Positions 45,301-57,540 of a stretch of DNA of 64,000 nucleotides are shown one piece after another. Location: the NCBI RefSeq assembly GCF_023078275.1, contig NC_062975.1, forward strand, positions 8,655,141-8,719,140, given 5' to 3'. The notes beneath the pieces are model-generated. The model ran no database searches, was not told the DNA's origin, and saw only the letters and a list, made by a program, of their open reading frames with translations. This DNA comes from Leguminivora glycinivorella (Eukaryota; Arthropoda; Insecta; Lepidoptera; Tortricidae). The stretch's first letter is position 1. Each line of letters begins with the position of its first letter. The position numbers and the translations under genes are program-made.

Positions 45301-45540
45301 AAACAAAACAACGCAACGGACAATAAGCATAAAACAAAATCGCTCCGACCCCACACACGCCGACGCCCGAACACTTGGAAAAATCCCTATGGATTTTCCG
45401 CGAGGGGCGCGGGAGGGGGGAAGGAACGTAAAAGAGAAAAGCTGCGAGTTTTTATCTCGGCGCCATAAATTTTATTCGTAGCGTGATTTAGTGCGCAGAT
45501 TGCCCCCCGCACCCCCCGCGCCTACGCCCCCGTAAGGCTG
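45301..45540 (-). promoter_or_regulatory. Candidate promoter/non-coding first exon on the minus strand
   Basis: A GC-rich block ends at a strong minus-strand donor (TTTTG then GTAAGTTG, 45299-45294). About 140 bp further upstream on that strand is GAGATAAAAACTCGCAGC, a TATA-like word, and next to it AATAAAATTTATGGCGCC, a posterior-Hox-type word. Together these could be a core promoter and a 5' UTR exon that splices to the acceptor at 25737, about 19.6 kb away. No transcript evidence is available. Confidence 0.3.
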
Positions 45541-46539
45541 CTAGTCATTGTCAAAATTATTGCACCCCTATCTACTGAAGCTTTAAATATATGTCCCGGG
45601 TTCGGACACCTACAACCCGTTGGGCTAACTCGTCACTGTGGATTGCATGGTTTAGAAATTCAAACTCTGTGATGTTTGCATATTTTAAAGTTCAAACCTT
45701 TGTTTCGTAGGAGGCATGTAACGTTAACTTAGGTACTTAACTTCATATTGTTTCCTTAGTTAAATTAAACTTTTGAGCCTTTAGGATTGATGTCCAGTGA
45801 AACTGACGCATTGGCAAATCTAATACCAATTTTCAAAAGTACGTCCAATAGGGCCAAATTTTGAACGAGTCAAAGAATATTGGTATCATTTTTACATGTT
45901 TAACAACAATAACTTGTTCACCATTATAAATACTTAATAATACCTAGGAAGGCACTGTTTATAAGGAAATCTAACCATTCGTTGTACAGCCAAATCCAAC
46001 ATTGCGCATTAAAAACTAATGATAGAATATGATATGAATGAGTGACAGCTTTATTTTAAACAATCTTACGCATTTGTTATGCAATGTGAACTTAGTAGAA
46101 ATCCCCATTGAATAAGTTAAGTTTGATCTTCTTGTTAAATTCCCTGGATTGTTCGTTACGCAAACTTCACTTTCTTAAGGTCTGAATGCCTTTGTTTCCA
46201 CTTGATGTGTTCGCAATGCCTACTTACACCGCCCGAGAATCGCCGTCAGCAACATAATGCAATATCAGACCACTGGCGCCAGAGTGCCTTAGCATTCAAC
46301 TGAAAAAACTACTCCTGCCGCCAGCCTAATCCTCCATTATTCTTAGTTTAAAAGTAAATCTTACTTATTTGTCAATACCGAGCCACAAAGGCGCCCAAAT
46401 ATCCTTACACTGGCTGAAAGGCATAATACACGCCTCATAATACTCGCCCAATTCAGAAACTGTTAAGATTATAATGCGCTTTTGTTGGCCTTTTGACAGC
46501 TTCATTTTTTCCGTAGGCTTACGCGGTGTCGTGTTGCCG
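45541..46539. other. No gene seen
   Basis: AT-rich, then GC-balanced single-copy-looking sequence from 46180 (GCCCGAGAATCGCCGTCAGC). Confidence 0.3.
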
Positions 46540-46970
46540 TGGCTAGTGCGTATTCTCGCGCGAAAGTGACATTTTTTTCATCACTATTTCTGGTGAATCC
46601 TCGATTGCTATCGCGCCGTATTTTATGTAAACAACAAATTTCGTGGCAGTGATGGAGGATGCGGCCGCAGATGCGCCAGCATTATTTTTATTGTCTACGG
46701 TGGTAGATCGAAGGCTCGCATTTGATCCGGGACGCTCTACACTGTGTCTTATCTCGGATCTGGTTTTATGAAACCCTAAATTTACGACTGCGGTCGAGGG
46801 TGGGGGTGTATTAAGCCGACTGCCGACGCTTCGCTGCCACAGACACTTTTGTCGTCGACAATTCATGGCGGAGCACGTTCGGCGAAAAAATGCCGCTTCA
46901 AATTTCGCAACCAGCGGTTGATTGATGGAGAGATTAAAATTGGAATCCACTCCAACTCGCACCTAAATCA
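46540..46970 (-). other. GC-rich block with a 139-codon open frame, unassigned
   Basis: The minus strand is open from 46962 to 46543 and encodes a Ser/Arg/Asn-rich peptide (for example NCRRQKCLWQRSVGSRL and VERPGSNASLRSTTVDN). A weak acceptor-like TTTTGATTTAG precedes it at 46963-46973, and a GTAAGC that could act as a donor lies at 46522-46517. No domain is recognised. GC-rich DNA gives long frames by chance, so I leave it as a candidate exon or regulatory block. Confidence 0.2.
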
Positions 46971-49099
46971 AAACATTAAAATCCTTATTTATCCTAAGTA
47001 AGACCATTTATTCAAAAATATACTGGCTAATAATAATAACGTTAATCAAGATAAATATCATACATATATTTAGTTCACTGATAGATATCTTATTTTATTG
47101 ACAAACAGAAGTTAAATCAATACTGATCAAGGGTTTCATTATCTGGTACCTGAAGCGAGTCTTAATTGTGGGCCAGAGCCGGCAGGGTTAGCCCAGATAC
47201 AGGCGGATCCTCTATAAATTACGGGAATAAATCCCGAGGAAGAAAAATTGCCCTCTGGAGCACATAATTCTTGCCTTGTCACAAGCCCTCCTTATCTGGA
47301 GCCAATACCGGATTACAATGCGATTTTTATTTCATGCTGTAGGTACCGGTTCTATTCCGAATGTTTTCGTACGTACTTTACACGTGTAGGTTGCTAAATT
47401 ACTACATATTTGTGAGTAAACTTTTAAAATGATGTTAAGAAACGTTGAGATTCCAATTCCTACTTACGTAGAACTTACTGAGAAGAGTGAGAATGAATTA
47501 AATTACAGAAATTACATTTTAAATAAACAACTATATTGAGATAAAAATCAATTTTGTAAATCGTAATAGAAGTCCGTACATTCTAGGAATTGAAAACCTT
47601 CAATAATAAATATGTAAGTAAAAAACATGCGGAGCCAATGATTTCCAACGATTGATCTAGCCATAAATACTACATGATTTTACTAATTACTATAACCATA
47701 GGTACAATATATGGTCAATATGTTATAAAATTACCAAACAATATTCAACTAATGGACAATGACAAATGATTCCCATTGTGTCTATATTGAGATGTCACTG
47801 CGCATTGTAAAATAACAATTGAACAAATTCCCTCAAAATTTAGGAAAAAAGTGAAATTCAGCGAAATATTTTGACAAGATAATGAATAAGCGGGAGGCGG
47901 GGAATGACAGCTAATGATACCTCGAAAGGGAAAGAGGTCCATATATTTTTTGCTCTGATTGCTTTGCAAGTTGGGCTATTTAGCTCCATATTCACTTTCG
48001 TTTCGTTACATTCCAATGGACTACCTGTGACTTTGATAATAGAACATTCTTGAGTAGAGCGAATTCAGAAGTTAGGTACCTATATGTGGGTATCTACCTC
48101 TATTTTAGCCCATAATTATTTGCCCATTAGGTCGTTTTCGATTCAGTACAGAAAATTCGCTTAAGAGAATTGAGCCGGGCACCTTAAGGGGTGGAATTAA
48201 AAAAACAATCTATGGGCATATGTGGGTTAAAAGCAAGTAAGTATAAACAAAATATTAGGTAGTACGTTTTACACTTTACATCAGACAATTCAGTATTTTA
48301 TTTGATTTTTTGTGGTTTATTTTTTTCATGTTATACCACTTGAATTGAAGTACTGTGTAATGTAACTATGTTAAATGTCCTGTAATTTTGTCATTTATTT
48401 TCGATACTTTCATACATTATCTAAATAATCATGAAATGCGTAGACATTTCTTATATTACGTTGGTAAGTAATTTACACTCCGCTTATGCGTCATGACCTA
48501 GCAATTATTTTTCGAATAGCCTTATTCTCATATTGATAAATATTGGGTAATTCTCCCAAAGTTCACGCCTATAAATAATATCAATTTTCCATAAATTGCA
48601 TAACAATTGCGGAAACACGTCACAGCCGACGATTTATTACTTTCTTTTGTCGCATATCGCTGCAACTGTGAGCAAAAGTTGCCAACACCAATACAATTGC
48701 AGTTTATTTTGGTTGGTGTGATTATTTATTTATTTGTCGCTGCTGGGCATTGTTGCCGACGTTTTGTGCTACAATAGCACTTCACGAGACCGACATGAGA
48801 GGTTCAATAGCAGTTAATTTACAATTTTGTAAATGAAAATAATATATGTTTGTTGGTTTACAAACACTTTCTATTCTGATATTGATATTGCTATCCAGCT
48901 AAAATATGTCTAACATTAAGAGTCAGCCCAAACTAACTCTGCAGCAGGTTTAATAGAGCCCGCAAGTGTTTTTTAAAGCCATAATTTTTTTAAACATTTA
49001 CGTTTTTGATAATTTAACGCTTCCACGGTCTTGTGAAATTAAAACCTTAGCAGTCTTAACTTGGACCGCACATTTCTAATAGTACTAGGGGGAGTAGGC
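46971..49099. promoter_or_regulatory. Two single-copy-looking blocks (47150-47340, 48520-48800)
   Basis: 47150-47340 has CTATAAATTACGGGAATAAATCCCG and GATTACAATGCGATTTTTAT-type homeodomain words. 48520-48800 has CATAAATTGCATAACAATTG, CGATTTATTACTTTC and CAATACAATTGCAGTTTATT. Neither carries the repeat families seen elsewhere. I offer them only as candidate conserved non-coding elements. The rest is AT-rich. Confidence 0.2.
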
Positions 49100-49560
49100 T
49101 ATCCTAATTATAGGAACACAAAAAGGAATAAGCTTTTTCACCACACCAACTGGTAAAGGCTTTCTTTGCTATTCGAAAACAGATAGCAAAATTGCATTTT
49201 ATCCACAAGGGGGCAAAGTAATTTCATACGAATTTTAACTCGATCTCTTAATCTGGCTGCTAGATTTTACCTATAAATGATGATTTTGAATCATACATAT
49301 TGAATAAATTGATGGATTTCATTTATTTTGATGTTTTATAGTCAGTATTTTGTTCGTGTTGGTGTGGTGAAAAATTTTGTGTTTCACGCGGTGGCAAAGT
49401 TTGTTTAACCTTCGTGCCTTGATACCCTCGCAACGCTCAAGATTCCACTTTTTGAACCACTCGCTACGCTCGCGGTTCAATTTTGGAATCTTTCGCTTGC
49501 TCGGGTATCAATATTGGCACGTGCGGTTAAACAACTACTTTGCCCCCTTGTAAAACAAAT
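49100..49560. mobile_element. TTTTTCACCACACCAAC element with nested inverted arms
   Basis: AGCTTTTTCACCACACCAAC (49131) is inverted as GTTGGTGTGGTGAAAAAT (49368-49385). Outside these, CAAGGGGGCAAAGTA pairs with TACTTTGCCCCCTTG (49540-49553). The stretch GAACCACTCGCTACGCTCGCGG is typical of this dispersed lepidopteran family. No coding capacity. Confidence 0.6.
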
Positions 49561-49734
49561 AACTATTGTCCTATTAGGCACATAACTTTCTTTCGGAACA
49601 CACAAATAATAAATATAATTATGGTTTTACAACATTCAAAGAGATTACAAACATACATGGATTCCTCTCACTTTTAAAATTACACTACACCGATTAGATA
49701 TGTGTCCCATTACCGAAAACTATGAGCAATAACC

Positions 49735-49891
49735 TAACCACAAAATTAAAATTATGAAAAAACCCCCGCCGACTGCGACATAGTAGACCGATTTTCATGA
49801 AACAAGGCTAAGAACAATCCCGACTAACTCAGCTGTCAGACAAAAAAAAACTAAATCTGAATCGGTTCATCCGTTCGGGAGCTACGATGCC

Positions 49892-49922
<31 letters not shown>

Positions 49923-49996
49923 TACGGACGGACAGACAGACAGACAGACACGTCAAACTTATAGCACCCCGTCGTTTTTGCGTCGGGGGTTAAAAA
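49735..49996 (-). repeat. CCCCCGACGCAAAAACG family, minus-strand copy
   Basis: Inverted relative to 14089-14329, with an AGAC run at 49893-49950. It ends GTTTTTGCGTCGGGGGTTAA. Confidence 0.85.
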
Positions 49997-50560
49997 ATAA
50001 GCAGCGGAAGGCGGCGGCTCGTAGTCCTCCGCTCCGGCCCGCGATGCCACGCTCTATTACCATTCGCCACGGCGCGCCGTGTTGCCAAACAACAAAAACA
50101 CACCCATATTTATTGCATTACGAACAAATTTAACGATGTGAACCACCGCCCCGACAAGATAATTCGGTCAAAGTTTAACACGTTGACAAAGATTACGGCA
50201 CTTTCTAATCGTTCGGGCGTGAGGTTGGCTGCGATTTCAATTTTATGTTCGGTTTAATTGTGAGAAGCGTCCGCCTGTGTTTCGAGCAATTTCGCAATAA
50301 ACTCAATGAATGGAAAATATGATAGGCGTAATTATTGTGTATGCCACGATGTAGCGTGTTGGCCAAGTACTCGTAATTAGTCGGTAATGAGTAGGTAACT
50401 TATTTTAATGCTCTACGAAGTGCGCTTAAACCGGGGTCAATTAGAATTTAAGGACCAAAACCAATTTGAAATAAAAGAAACACCTCCTGCTTTACTAAAC
50501 GTTTTCATCAAAGCTCAAAATAACACTTTATATTATTAGCGTTTCTACTAACATTACCTA
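49997..50560. other. No gene seen; GC-richer 49997-50300
   Basis: Single-copy-looking sequence with CTCCGCTCCGGCCCGCG and CACGGCGCGCCGTG (a palindrome near 50069-50082). It might be regulatory. No exon is supported. Confidence 0.25.
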
Positions 50561-50748
50561 ATAAGGTACAACGGGGTAAATCTCGACGGGGGTTACAAAT
50601 ATACTGGTCCATTTTTTTCCATGTTTTACAATGTTTGCATTATAAAATAGAGTGTCTACCGATGGTATATGGTAGGCGTGTTCAGTGGAAACCTACATGT
50701 AGAACTAGAACTCAACATCCGTTGAGATTTGCCTCGCTGTACCTTATT
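50561..50748. mobile_element. MITE with ATAAGGTACA ends
   Basis: 188 bp. The left end ATAAGGTACAACGGGGTAAA then TCTCGAC pairs with GTTGAGATTTGCCTCGCTGT then ACCTTAT on the right. Confidence 0.75.
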
Positions 50749-50868
50749 ATCATTCAAGCACACTTTAGCGGCCATAAACACAATTTTCAAAATATTGCGT
50801 AAAATGGATATTTTTCTCTTATTTAACTTCAATGTAATTATTAAGCAATTTACTTAATTATTAATAGA

Positions 50869-51400
50869 CTAGCTTTTACCCGCGGCTTCGCCCGCGTAAT
50901 AAAAGTATTCATTAAGATTTTCATTTGGATCCTTAGGTTTCTCTGGTATATTTATCTGCGATTATTTCGATTGCACATAATACTTTTGCTTGCAATGATT
51001 GTAGAAATATTACACATCGACCACAGCGTAGGTAATTCTATATACGCTGGGGAAACCTTTATAAACATCCCACATAGCCCGTATTTCGACACTATATGAT
51101 CGGTGGGTAAAAAGTACTTTTTTCTATTATCCCTTATAATTTTTTTACATTTTGCTTATACTTATCGCAAACGTAATCTTCAAGCAAGCAAACAACGATC
51201 GTCTTAGAGCACTTTGATTGTAAGAGACCGCCGACCGATTATCCGTATCCCTCTAACGATACCCATATTATCCGTATCCGTATCCGTTTCCGTATCCGTA
51301 TCCGTATCCCTATCTCTATCCCTATCCCTAATCCCTATCGCTATCGCTAACGCTATGGCTATCGCAATCCCTATCGCTATCCCTATCCCTTATCAAGATA
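50869..51400 (+). mobile_element. Helitron-like element with hexamer array (copy 2)
   Basis: Starts CTAGCTTTTACCCGCGGCTT and runs through TTTTCATTTGGATCCTTAGG, CCACAGCGTAGGTA and GGTGGGTAAAAAGTAC to a TATCCC/TATCCG array. It is the same element as 1254-1741, in opposite orientation. The order of landmarks is preserved over about 500 bp. Confidence 0.6.
51240..51393 (+). repeat. Drifting TATCCN hexamer array
   Basis: About 25 units of TATCCG, TATCCC, TATCGC and variants. The unit changes along the array (CCG first, CCC in the middle, CGC/CCC last), as expected when local blocks expand independently. The minus strand has GGGATA runs like 1341-1387. Confidence 0.85.
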
Positions 51401-51484
51401 ACACTAAGTTCTCGCGCTTTGTACACATATTTAAAGTCACATACAGGTCGAAAGCGATTAATTAACATTATTTTTACCTTTTTT

Positions 51485-51560
51485 CCCAACGTTTCGGCCA
51501 GGTTGCACTGGCCGTGGTCGCGGAAGACTGACGTCCCAGCAAAATGTCACCGGAGATGTA
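51485..51560 (+). repeat. AACGTTTCGGCCAGG-type repeat fragment
   Basis: CCCAACGTTTCGGCCAGGTT, then GCACTGGCCGTGGTCGCGG and AAGACTGACG. A diverged relative (GACGTTTCAAGGACGGCATT, then GTCCCCGTGGTCTCGGAG) is at 60979-61025. Both words recur in lepidopteran genomes. Confidence 0.5.
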
Positions 51561-52292
51561 AACAACACAAAACTACCCGATATTAATTTATATAAATGTT
51601 CGGGGTAGACAAATAAATATAATCTACCCGCATGTAATTATTTACGACATCACATTAGAAACCTCAAAAATAACAGTACTTCTCCACTATTTAATGGATG
51701 TTATTATACATATAAACCTTCCTCTTGAATCACTCTATCTATTAAAAAAAACCGCATCAAAATCCGTTGCGTAGTTTCAAATATTTAAGCATACAAAGGG
51801 ACATAGGGACAGAGAAAGCGACTTTGTTTTATACTATGTAGTGATAATATTAATTATACTTCTTTTGCGTATTTAACCAACTGTACTTCCAAAGTTTCTA
51901 AATTTAATTCTTTATTTCCTTCCGAAAAGCGCTGTCGTCTAAAGATAAGCAAAATAGTTATCGTGTCACAAGCTGTTTAAACTAACCATGCAAAAGTGAA
52001 CGTAACTAGAAAGCTATTATACTAATTGTATCGGGGTGAGATTGGACACGGCTCATAACTCATTAGGCACGGATGATAACTGGGGTGGTTCCGAACGCCG
52101 TACGCAAATCATTGAGCCCTCCGTGTCGGATCAGATTCGGTACCAACACCTAAATAACCATAGCGAAATGAAAACGGAGCGTCGCTTCGCTATTTATAAA
52201 AGCACAATTAACCTTTTAAATTTGTTGCAAATCAAACATGAAAACAAAACCACACCCTCGCAAGGCTCATGTTTTTTTTAACAAATTACTAT
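51561..52292. other. No gene seen
   Basis: AT-rich to 52020. The block 52021-52290 is GC-balanced, with a hairpin (AAATGAAAACGGAGCG / CGCTTCGCTATTT) followed by TTATAAAAGC. Its 81-codon frame has no recognised feature. Confidence 0.3.
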
Positions 52293-52524
52293 TTTTAACC
52301 CCCGACGCAAAAACGACGGGGTGTTATAAGTTTGACGTGTCTGTCTGTTTGTCTGTTTGTGTGTGTGTCTGTTTGTTGTATCGTAGCTCCCGAACGGATG
52401 AACCGATTTGTATGTTTTTTTGTTAGAAAGCTGAATACTCCCGTTCTTAGCAAAGCTTTTATGAAAATAGGTCCACTATGTCGCGGTCGGGTTTTGTTTC
52501 AAATTTTTAATTTTGTGGTTAGGT
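52293..52524 (+). repeat. CCCCCGACGCAAAAACG family, plus-strand copy
   Basis: TTTTAACCCCCGACGCAAAA, then CGGGGTGTTATAAGTTTGAC, a GTCT/GTTT run at 52337-52376, TAGCTCCCGAACGGATGAAC and TTTTGTGGTTAGG. Most similar to the copy at 14089-14329. Confidence 0.85.
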
Positions 52525-52884
52525 TATAAATTGATAACTTTCTAACATTGATAGTACCTAAATTGCCGTCAAATTTATTTCCGCCGTGTAATGCATTAAT
52601 TCTACACTTATATGTACTGCCTACATTGTGAAGATACGTATACGAACTATGGCTCGCTAGTCAACTCGAGTGACAGATTGGTAAATAGCGTGATAAGGCA
52701 GCGATGGCGATGTGATTCGAAAGATATAGCCACTAGAATGGAATAGCTTTACTTTGGTTCTGCCACAGACAAAGGCTGGCTTAAAGGTTAAGTATTTAAA
52801 AGGTACAACCATTAACATTTTAATGTCCGAGTTTTCAAGCGTCAGATATCAGATATAGAAAATAATTTGTAAAAATAGCTGTCT

Positions 52885-52990
52885 CTTTTTAGGGCTCCGT
52901 ACCAAAAAGGTACAAATGGAACCCTTATGGTGCGACTCTGTCCGTCTGTCTGTCTGTCACATTGCCAAATGTCTCAAGAACTTATTAAGG
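52885..52990 (+). repeat. GGGCTCCGTACC-type repeat
   Basis: TTTTTAGGGCTCCGTACCAA, AAGGTACAAATGGAACCCTT, then GCGACTCTGTCCGTCTGTCT and a short GTCT run. A well-known lepidopteran word order. Left-end fragment only. Confidence 0.65.
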
Positions 52991-53904
52991 CACCTACTCG
53001 TGCTATCGATTTTTTGCATACCAGTACCAGTTGGTTGTGGGTTGATGCGACTCTGAGCGATTGCCTCTCACATCGCTAAGTAAGATTATCTCTTGAATTG
53101 AATTAGGTACCTATATTAGCTATTAATTCGATAGTTATATAGAATGCATCTCAGACCGAAAGCATTACAAGTATTTTCTGAATTATATGGAAAATGCTTC
53201 ATCAGTAGGTGCATCTAAAATTGTAGAGATAAAGTGAAAGATCTATCTATAACCGAAAACATAAATACAAATTTAATCATTGATAACAAGATCAGAAACA
53301 ATAAAGCTAGTTATGAATGATATCAGACATTACTAGCTCATCTCACACCGTACGCATGACTATAATGTTATAGATCCAGTTGCGTTACATAGTTGGTTTA
53401 TTCCACAGAAACATCTAACTATTACGCAGTTTACACCCAACATCCGCAGTTTAAATACCAACCTTGTCATAACCGCATACTTAAATCATTGATTTCTGAT
53501 CTTAATTTCTCAATCATATTTATAATTTATCGCTGTGGCCTCTGAAGAGAGGTAATTTGCCTAATTAGGTAAGCTGTACACGGGAGGCTTTCGGAAGCTG
53601 ATGGTTATCAGCGGAGCAAGGATTACGGGGTGATAAAATGTAATAGTTTATTTATAATTCATTACAGCCATCTTATTAGAAGAACGCTGCAGTGAAAGAG
53701 AAAAATTGCAACGTAAGCCATCCTCGTGAGGATCATCTTGATTTGAATCGAGTTAAAGTGCTTATTAAGCACACTCAACGCACGCTCAATGAAACCGATG
53801 TGTTTTTTTAGGTTTGTAATTATTCACCAAGAATATTTTATTGTGTTTTTTTTTTTTTGCATTTTAAGTAAGCAGTCATATTAATATAGTGTAGTCTGCC
53901 AGGT

Positions 53905-53990
53905 GACCACCTAGACCTAGAAATAAGAACGTTCGCTGAAGAACCGGGTTCGATTTCCTGCTCAGCTGCCGGTACACTTGGACATTCATT
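53905..53990 (+). repeat. tRNA-derived SINE head
   Basis: A polymerase III B-box-like GGTTCGATTTC (53947-53957) lies in ACCGGGTTCGATTTCCTG. A plausible A-box region is GCCAGGTGACCACCTAG upstream. The cloverleaf does not close, so it is a tRNA-like SINE and not a tRNA gene. Confidence 0.4.
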
Positions 53991-54089
53991 CATTAGTAAA
54001 GAGCATAGTTAGAAGCATATTTTCCCAGGGAATACTAGCTAGTTTCACAATTTGAGAGGACTGTTCTGGCGTCACGTCACAGGTACGTA

Positions 54090-54190
54090 ACCCCGTCACC
54101 TGTTCCGGGAACAGCATGAAGTGAAGTTGTCACGGCCGCCCCGCCGGGACGGTAGCGCGCGGGCGGTCCCACCCGCCTTCATTAATTTTA
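54090..54190. promoter_or_regulatory. Short CpG-rich patch
   Basis: CACGGCCGCCCCGCCGGGAC and AGCGCGCGGGCGGTCCCACC. No splice site or start codon is convincing. It could be a promoter fragment or a regulatory element. Confidence 0.2.
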
Positions 54191-56689
54191 ACTCTTCGCC
54201 AGTATACACCTTATGATACCAACGTAAGAGCGAATAAACGATGATGACACGCAACATACCTACCTGCTTGGCTTTAAATTAGGATAGTCTATTGTTTTGA
54301 GTCATTCGATGGTCAAATTTTTGATTGGGGATGGCGAGACAACAAAGATCTATGTCTGGGTTACAATATTTTATCCAAAATAAATACAATTGGCAGTGTA
54401 TTCACTGATCTAATAGTAAAATTCGGGTCGATGAATTGGGTTAAGTATATTAGGTATCTTAAGACCAGTTTTTAATATAAGCACTCTACTAGGTATCTGT
54501 AGTTCTGTACTCCGTCGACAACGCAGCCGACGACAGTCGATCGATCGACACCTAAGTGTGGTAACATCCTTATACAAACCTATTAACACTATTTCAACAT
54601 AGTCATATAATACATCTTCAGAACAAAGAGTAAAAAAAACCGTATTGCGAATCCATGGAAGCGTATCATATAATTACCTATTTATTGTTGCAAGTCTAGT
54701 ATATTCCTTTTCATGGTGCTGATTGCGTAAAGCTACTTTTATTAGAGGGTAATGGGTATAAAATACGAAGTGGTCTCCTGTAAGCCACAATGCATCTATA
54801 AAGGAACACAAACAATCAACAAGGGTCAAAAGACCGCAACAATGCGGAAACAAAAGACCTAAATTAAATACGGCATTGCATCGGCATTTGCACACGCGCG
54901 GCAACTCGACAGCTATTGAAGCATTATACAAGGGCCCAACAGGCGCCCTTAACCGACTACCTGTGCAAACTCCGGCACAATAACCCTTAGCCGTTATGCC
55001 CCTTGAATATTTCAATATTTCATCGATTTTATTGTGGCTCCGATGTCAACCCTGTCTCGACAATAAACTGTCGTTAACTTTTTTTGCGCAATCGAAAATG
55101 TTTCACGCCGAATTATGGACAATGGCAGAATAGGCGTGTTACGTTTTGTCTATTGCCGTAACTCTTATTTTATGAGGAAACTACTTTTGACGGACAAATT
55201 GCAAAGTTCCGACAATACTTTAAAGTTAAATTAAAATGCGCTATATGTTGAAAAAACATTTTACGAGCTTCCTTGGCGCCGTCAAACGCCGCCTTTAAAG
55301 TAGTTCTATAGTAAAACAACAAGAAAACGTAAACTATACACTTGTAAGTAAGGTACCTTATGTAAATACATTTTAGGATACTCATTTTATTTCCGTGCGT
55401 TTCAAACGTTCTTTGATTAGGTCAATTTTAGTATGAAAAACTATCCTATTTTTACCTATTCGGTAACTACCATATCACTAATCCTAATAAAAGATACAGT
55501 AGGCTTACCCCGTGCTCACCTGGCCTCGCCCGCACTCTCCCACAGATAAAAACTCTTATAAAGAGATAAATTATTGCATTATGGCTTTTTGAAAGAGTCC
55601 ACTGCTGCTGAGAAATGACAATATTATTAAAAAGTACGCGTCTTTGTCACACTATCTTTTTGTGTTCGATATATTGTCACCATAATAAATGCTGCCCCTT
55701 TATGGGTCGAGCATTGTGCTCCATACCTTTGTGGACATTATTAAATATATTTTAAAGAGTTTTATTAATGGTGGGCGTCGTAAGAATAATGTTTGATTTA
55801 TTTTTTCGACGCGTGTGCCATAGTCCGTAGTAGTAGTTCGTGTGATATCCTTCAATCAAATATATTAATGCATTATTTATCTGTGAAATTAATTATGTAG
55901 GTAAGCCAAAAAAATAGTCTACGTTTGCGAATATCTACCATAATTTATTCAAATGCGATAAAGGTTCATCCTACACCATTGAAATATATCTCAAAAATTT
56001 AAAAAGCAAACTTTGTTTATAATGATTACAAAACTTATTTATTTTAATTCGAGAACACCTTTTAAAGTCCCATAGCCGTCAATAACATAAAACGTGCGAA
56101 AAAATTGTGATATCGAATTCGTTGTTTTGAAATCTGAAACGTTTACCTCCTTCGATACCTTCACACCTTCTCGAGCTTTTATAAAATCAATTTTATTATG
56201 ATCATATTCACAATTTATCTCTTTCCAAAGACGCGATCTTATTTCTTTGAACAGGTTTTTGATGTGGTTACATTTATTGAGTTTTTTGCTGTACACTCCT
56301 ACAAATAGACATTTTATCTAACACCTGTGGTTTCCAATCTCGTATTCATACTTATACTTACAAACTATTTCATATGCAAATCGATGTGAATTGTGAACTT
56401 CAATGTCATATTCCTATTCACTAATAGGAAGGTAACCGTAGTACCTACTTACAGTTTACACACATGACATGAGGCTATTAGAAATAATAGTTCATTACCT
56501 ACTGGTTTGCCTTCGGTAGCATCTGTAAATTAATTATTAATGACTGCCATTTTGGTATTAGTATTTAACCCTATAATAAATTATTGACAAATTATTCTAT
56601 TAGCCAATCAATTTAATTATTCACTGTGGACAGAGGATACGATACCGAAGCACGAATTCAAATTTGAGATTTTTAGGTCTTTATCGCCG
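54191..56689. other. No gene seen; 54690-55080 single-copy-looking
   Basis: 54690-55080 has even base composition and few repeat words (GGTCAAAAGACCGCAACAAT, CAACAGGCGCCCTTAACCG). The 113-codon minus frame there has no recognised domain. The rest is AT-rich. A minus-strand frame at 56039-56296 (Lys-rich, 85 codons) is likewise unassigned. Confidence 0.25.
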
Positions 56690-56790
56690 TCGCGCTGACG
56701 GGGGCGGCACCCACAGAGAGGCCCTGTGTGCGTGCGCGTGGCGCACGCACACACCCACGTCCGGCGTCGGCGCAAGTACTTACTCGCGCT
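56690..56790. promoter_or_regulatory. GC-rich block with a perfect 12-bp inverted repeat and a minus-strand donor
   Basis: GTGTGCGTGCGC at 56726-56737 and GCGCACGCACAC at 56741-56752 pair perfectly around three bases. The alternating purine/pyrimidine run favours Z-DNA. A consensus donor on the minus strand (GTAAGTAC) lies at 56783-56778, so a minus-strand exon could end at 56784. No promoter element is clear. Confidence 0.3.
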
Positions 56791-57074
56791 CAACTCAAAC
56801 GCTCTCTATATTTGTCTAGTTTCGGACTTGATGCATAATGTTTTGGACTCCGTGAAGATATTAAGTGTACTGATTTGACTAAAATGCAAATTTGTAATGT
56901 TTTAAGGAATGGTAGAAACAATTCCTTATCTTATACATAATGTAATTATCTTAAAAGATGATTTCTTTTAAGATAGTCACATTGTTAGCGAAATAAAGTT
57001 ATTCGGTATGTAAAAAGCTAAAACCTTTTCGATTTCAAAGAGAAGCCATATTAAGTATAGGAGTAGGTACGTAC

Positions 57075-57220
57075 AATCAACCAATTAATCTGAATCCTAG
57101 GTCATAGGCCAATCTAGACCCTTTCACAGTAAAAGTAAAACTGACTTCTGTAGCAAATAAAGGACGGTGTCAATACGACAGGGTTCTAGAGTGGCCTAGG
57201 ATTCTACATAATTGGTTGAC
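57075..57220. mobile_element. MITE with CAACCAATTA...CCTAGG ends
   Basis: The left AATCAACCAATTAATCTGAA then TCCTAGG and the right CCTAGGATTCTACATAATTG then GTTGAC are inverted. Related to 10229-10359. Confidence 0.75.
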
Positions 57221-57540
57221 AGTATCTACCTACCAAAAATGTATGTGAATCTTATTCTTTTTTTTGCACATGTTTGACAGAAGTAACAGCGTAGGAAAAT
57301 TTAACTAGGTAACAATTTGGTACCTATTATACTTACCAGACACCGGATTATGTTCCAAGGTAATTAGAACTTTTTAGCAGAATTCTAACAAAAAATCTGC
57401 AAAACAAAATCTTATTGCATATGAAGCATAAGGACCTTTATGGAAAGCTACATATGCATCTTATATTTCTAATTTTCTGGGGTTGTGTATACATATTACC
57501 TACCTAGCATTAGAAATACAATGCTTAGCACAGAACAAGA

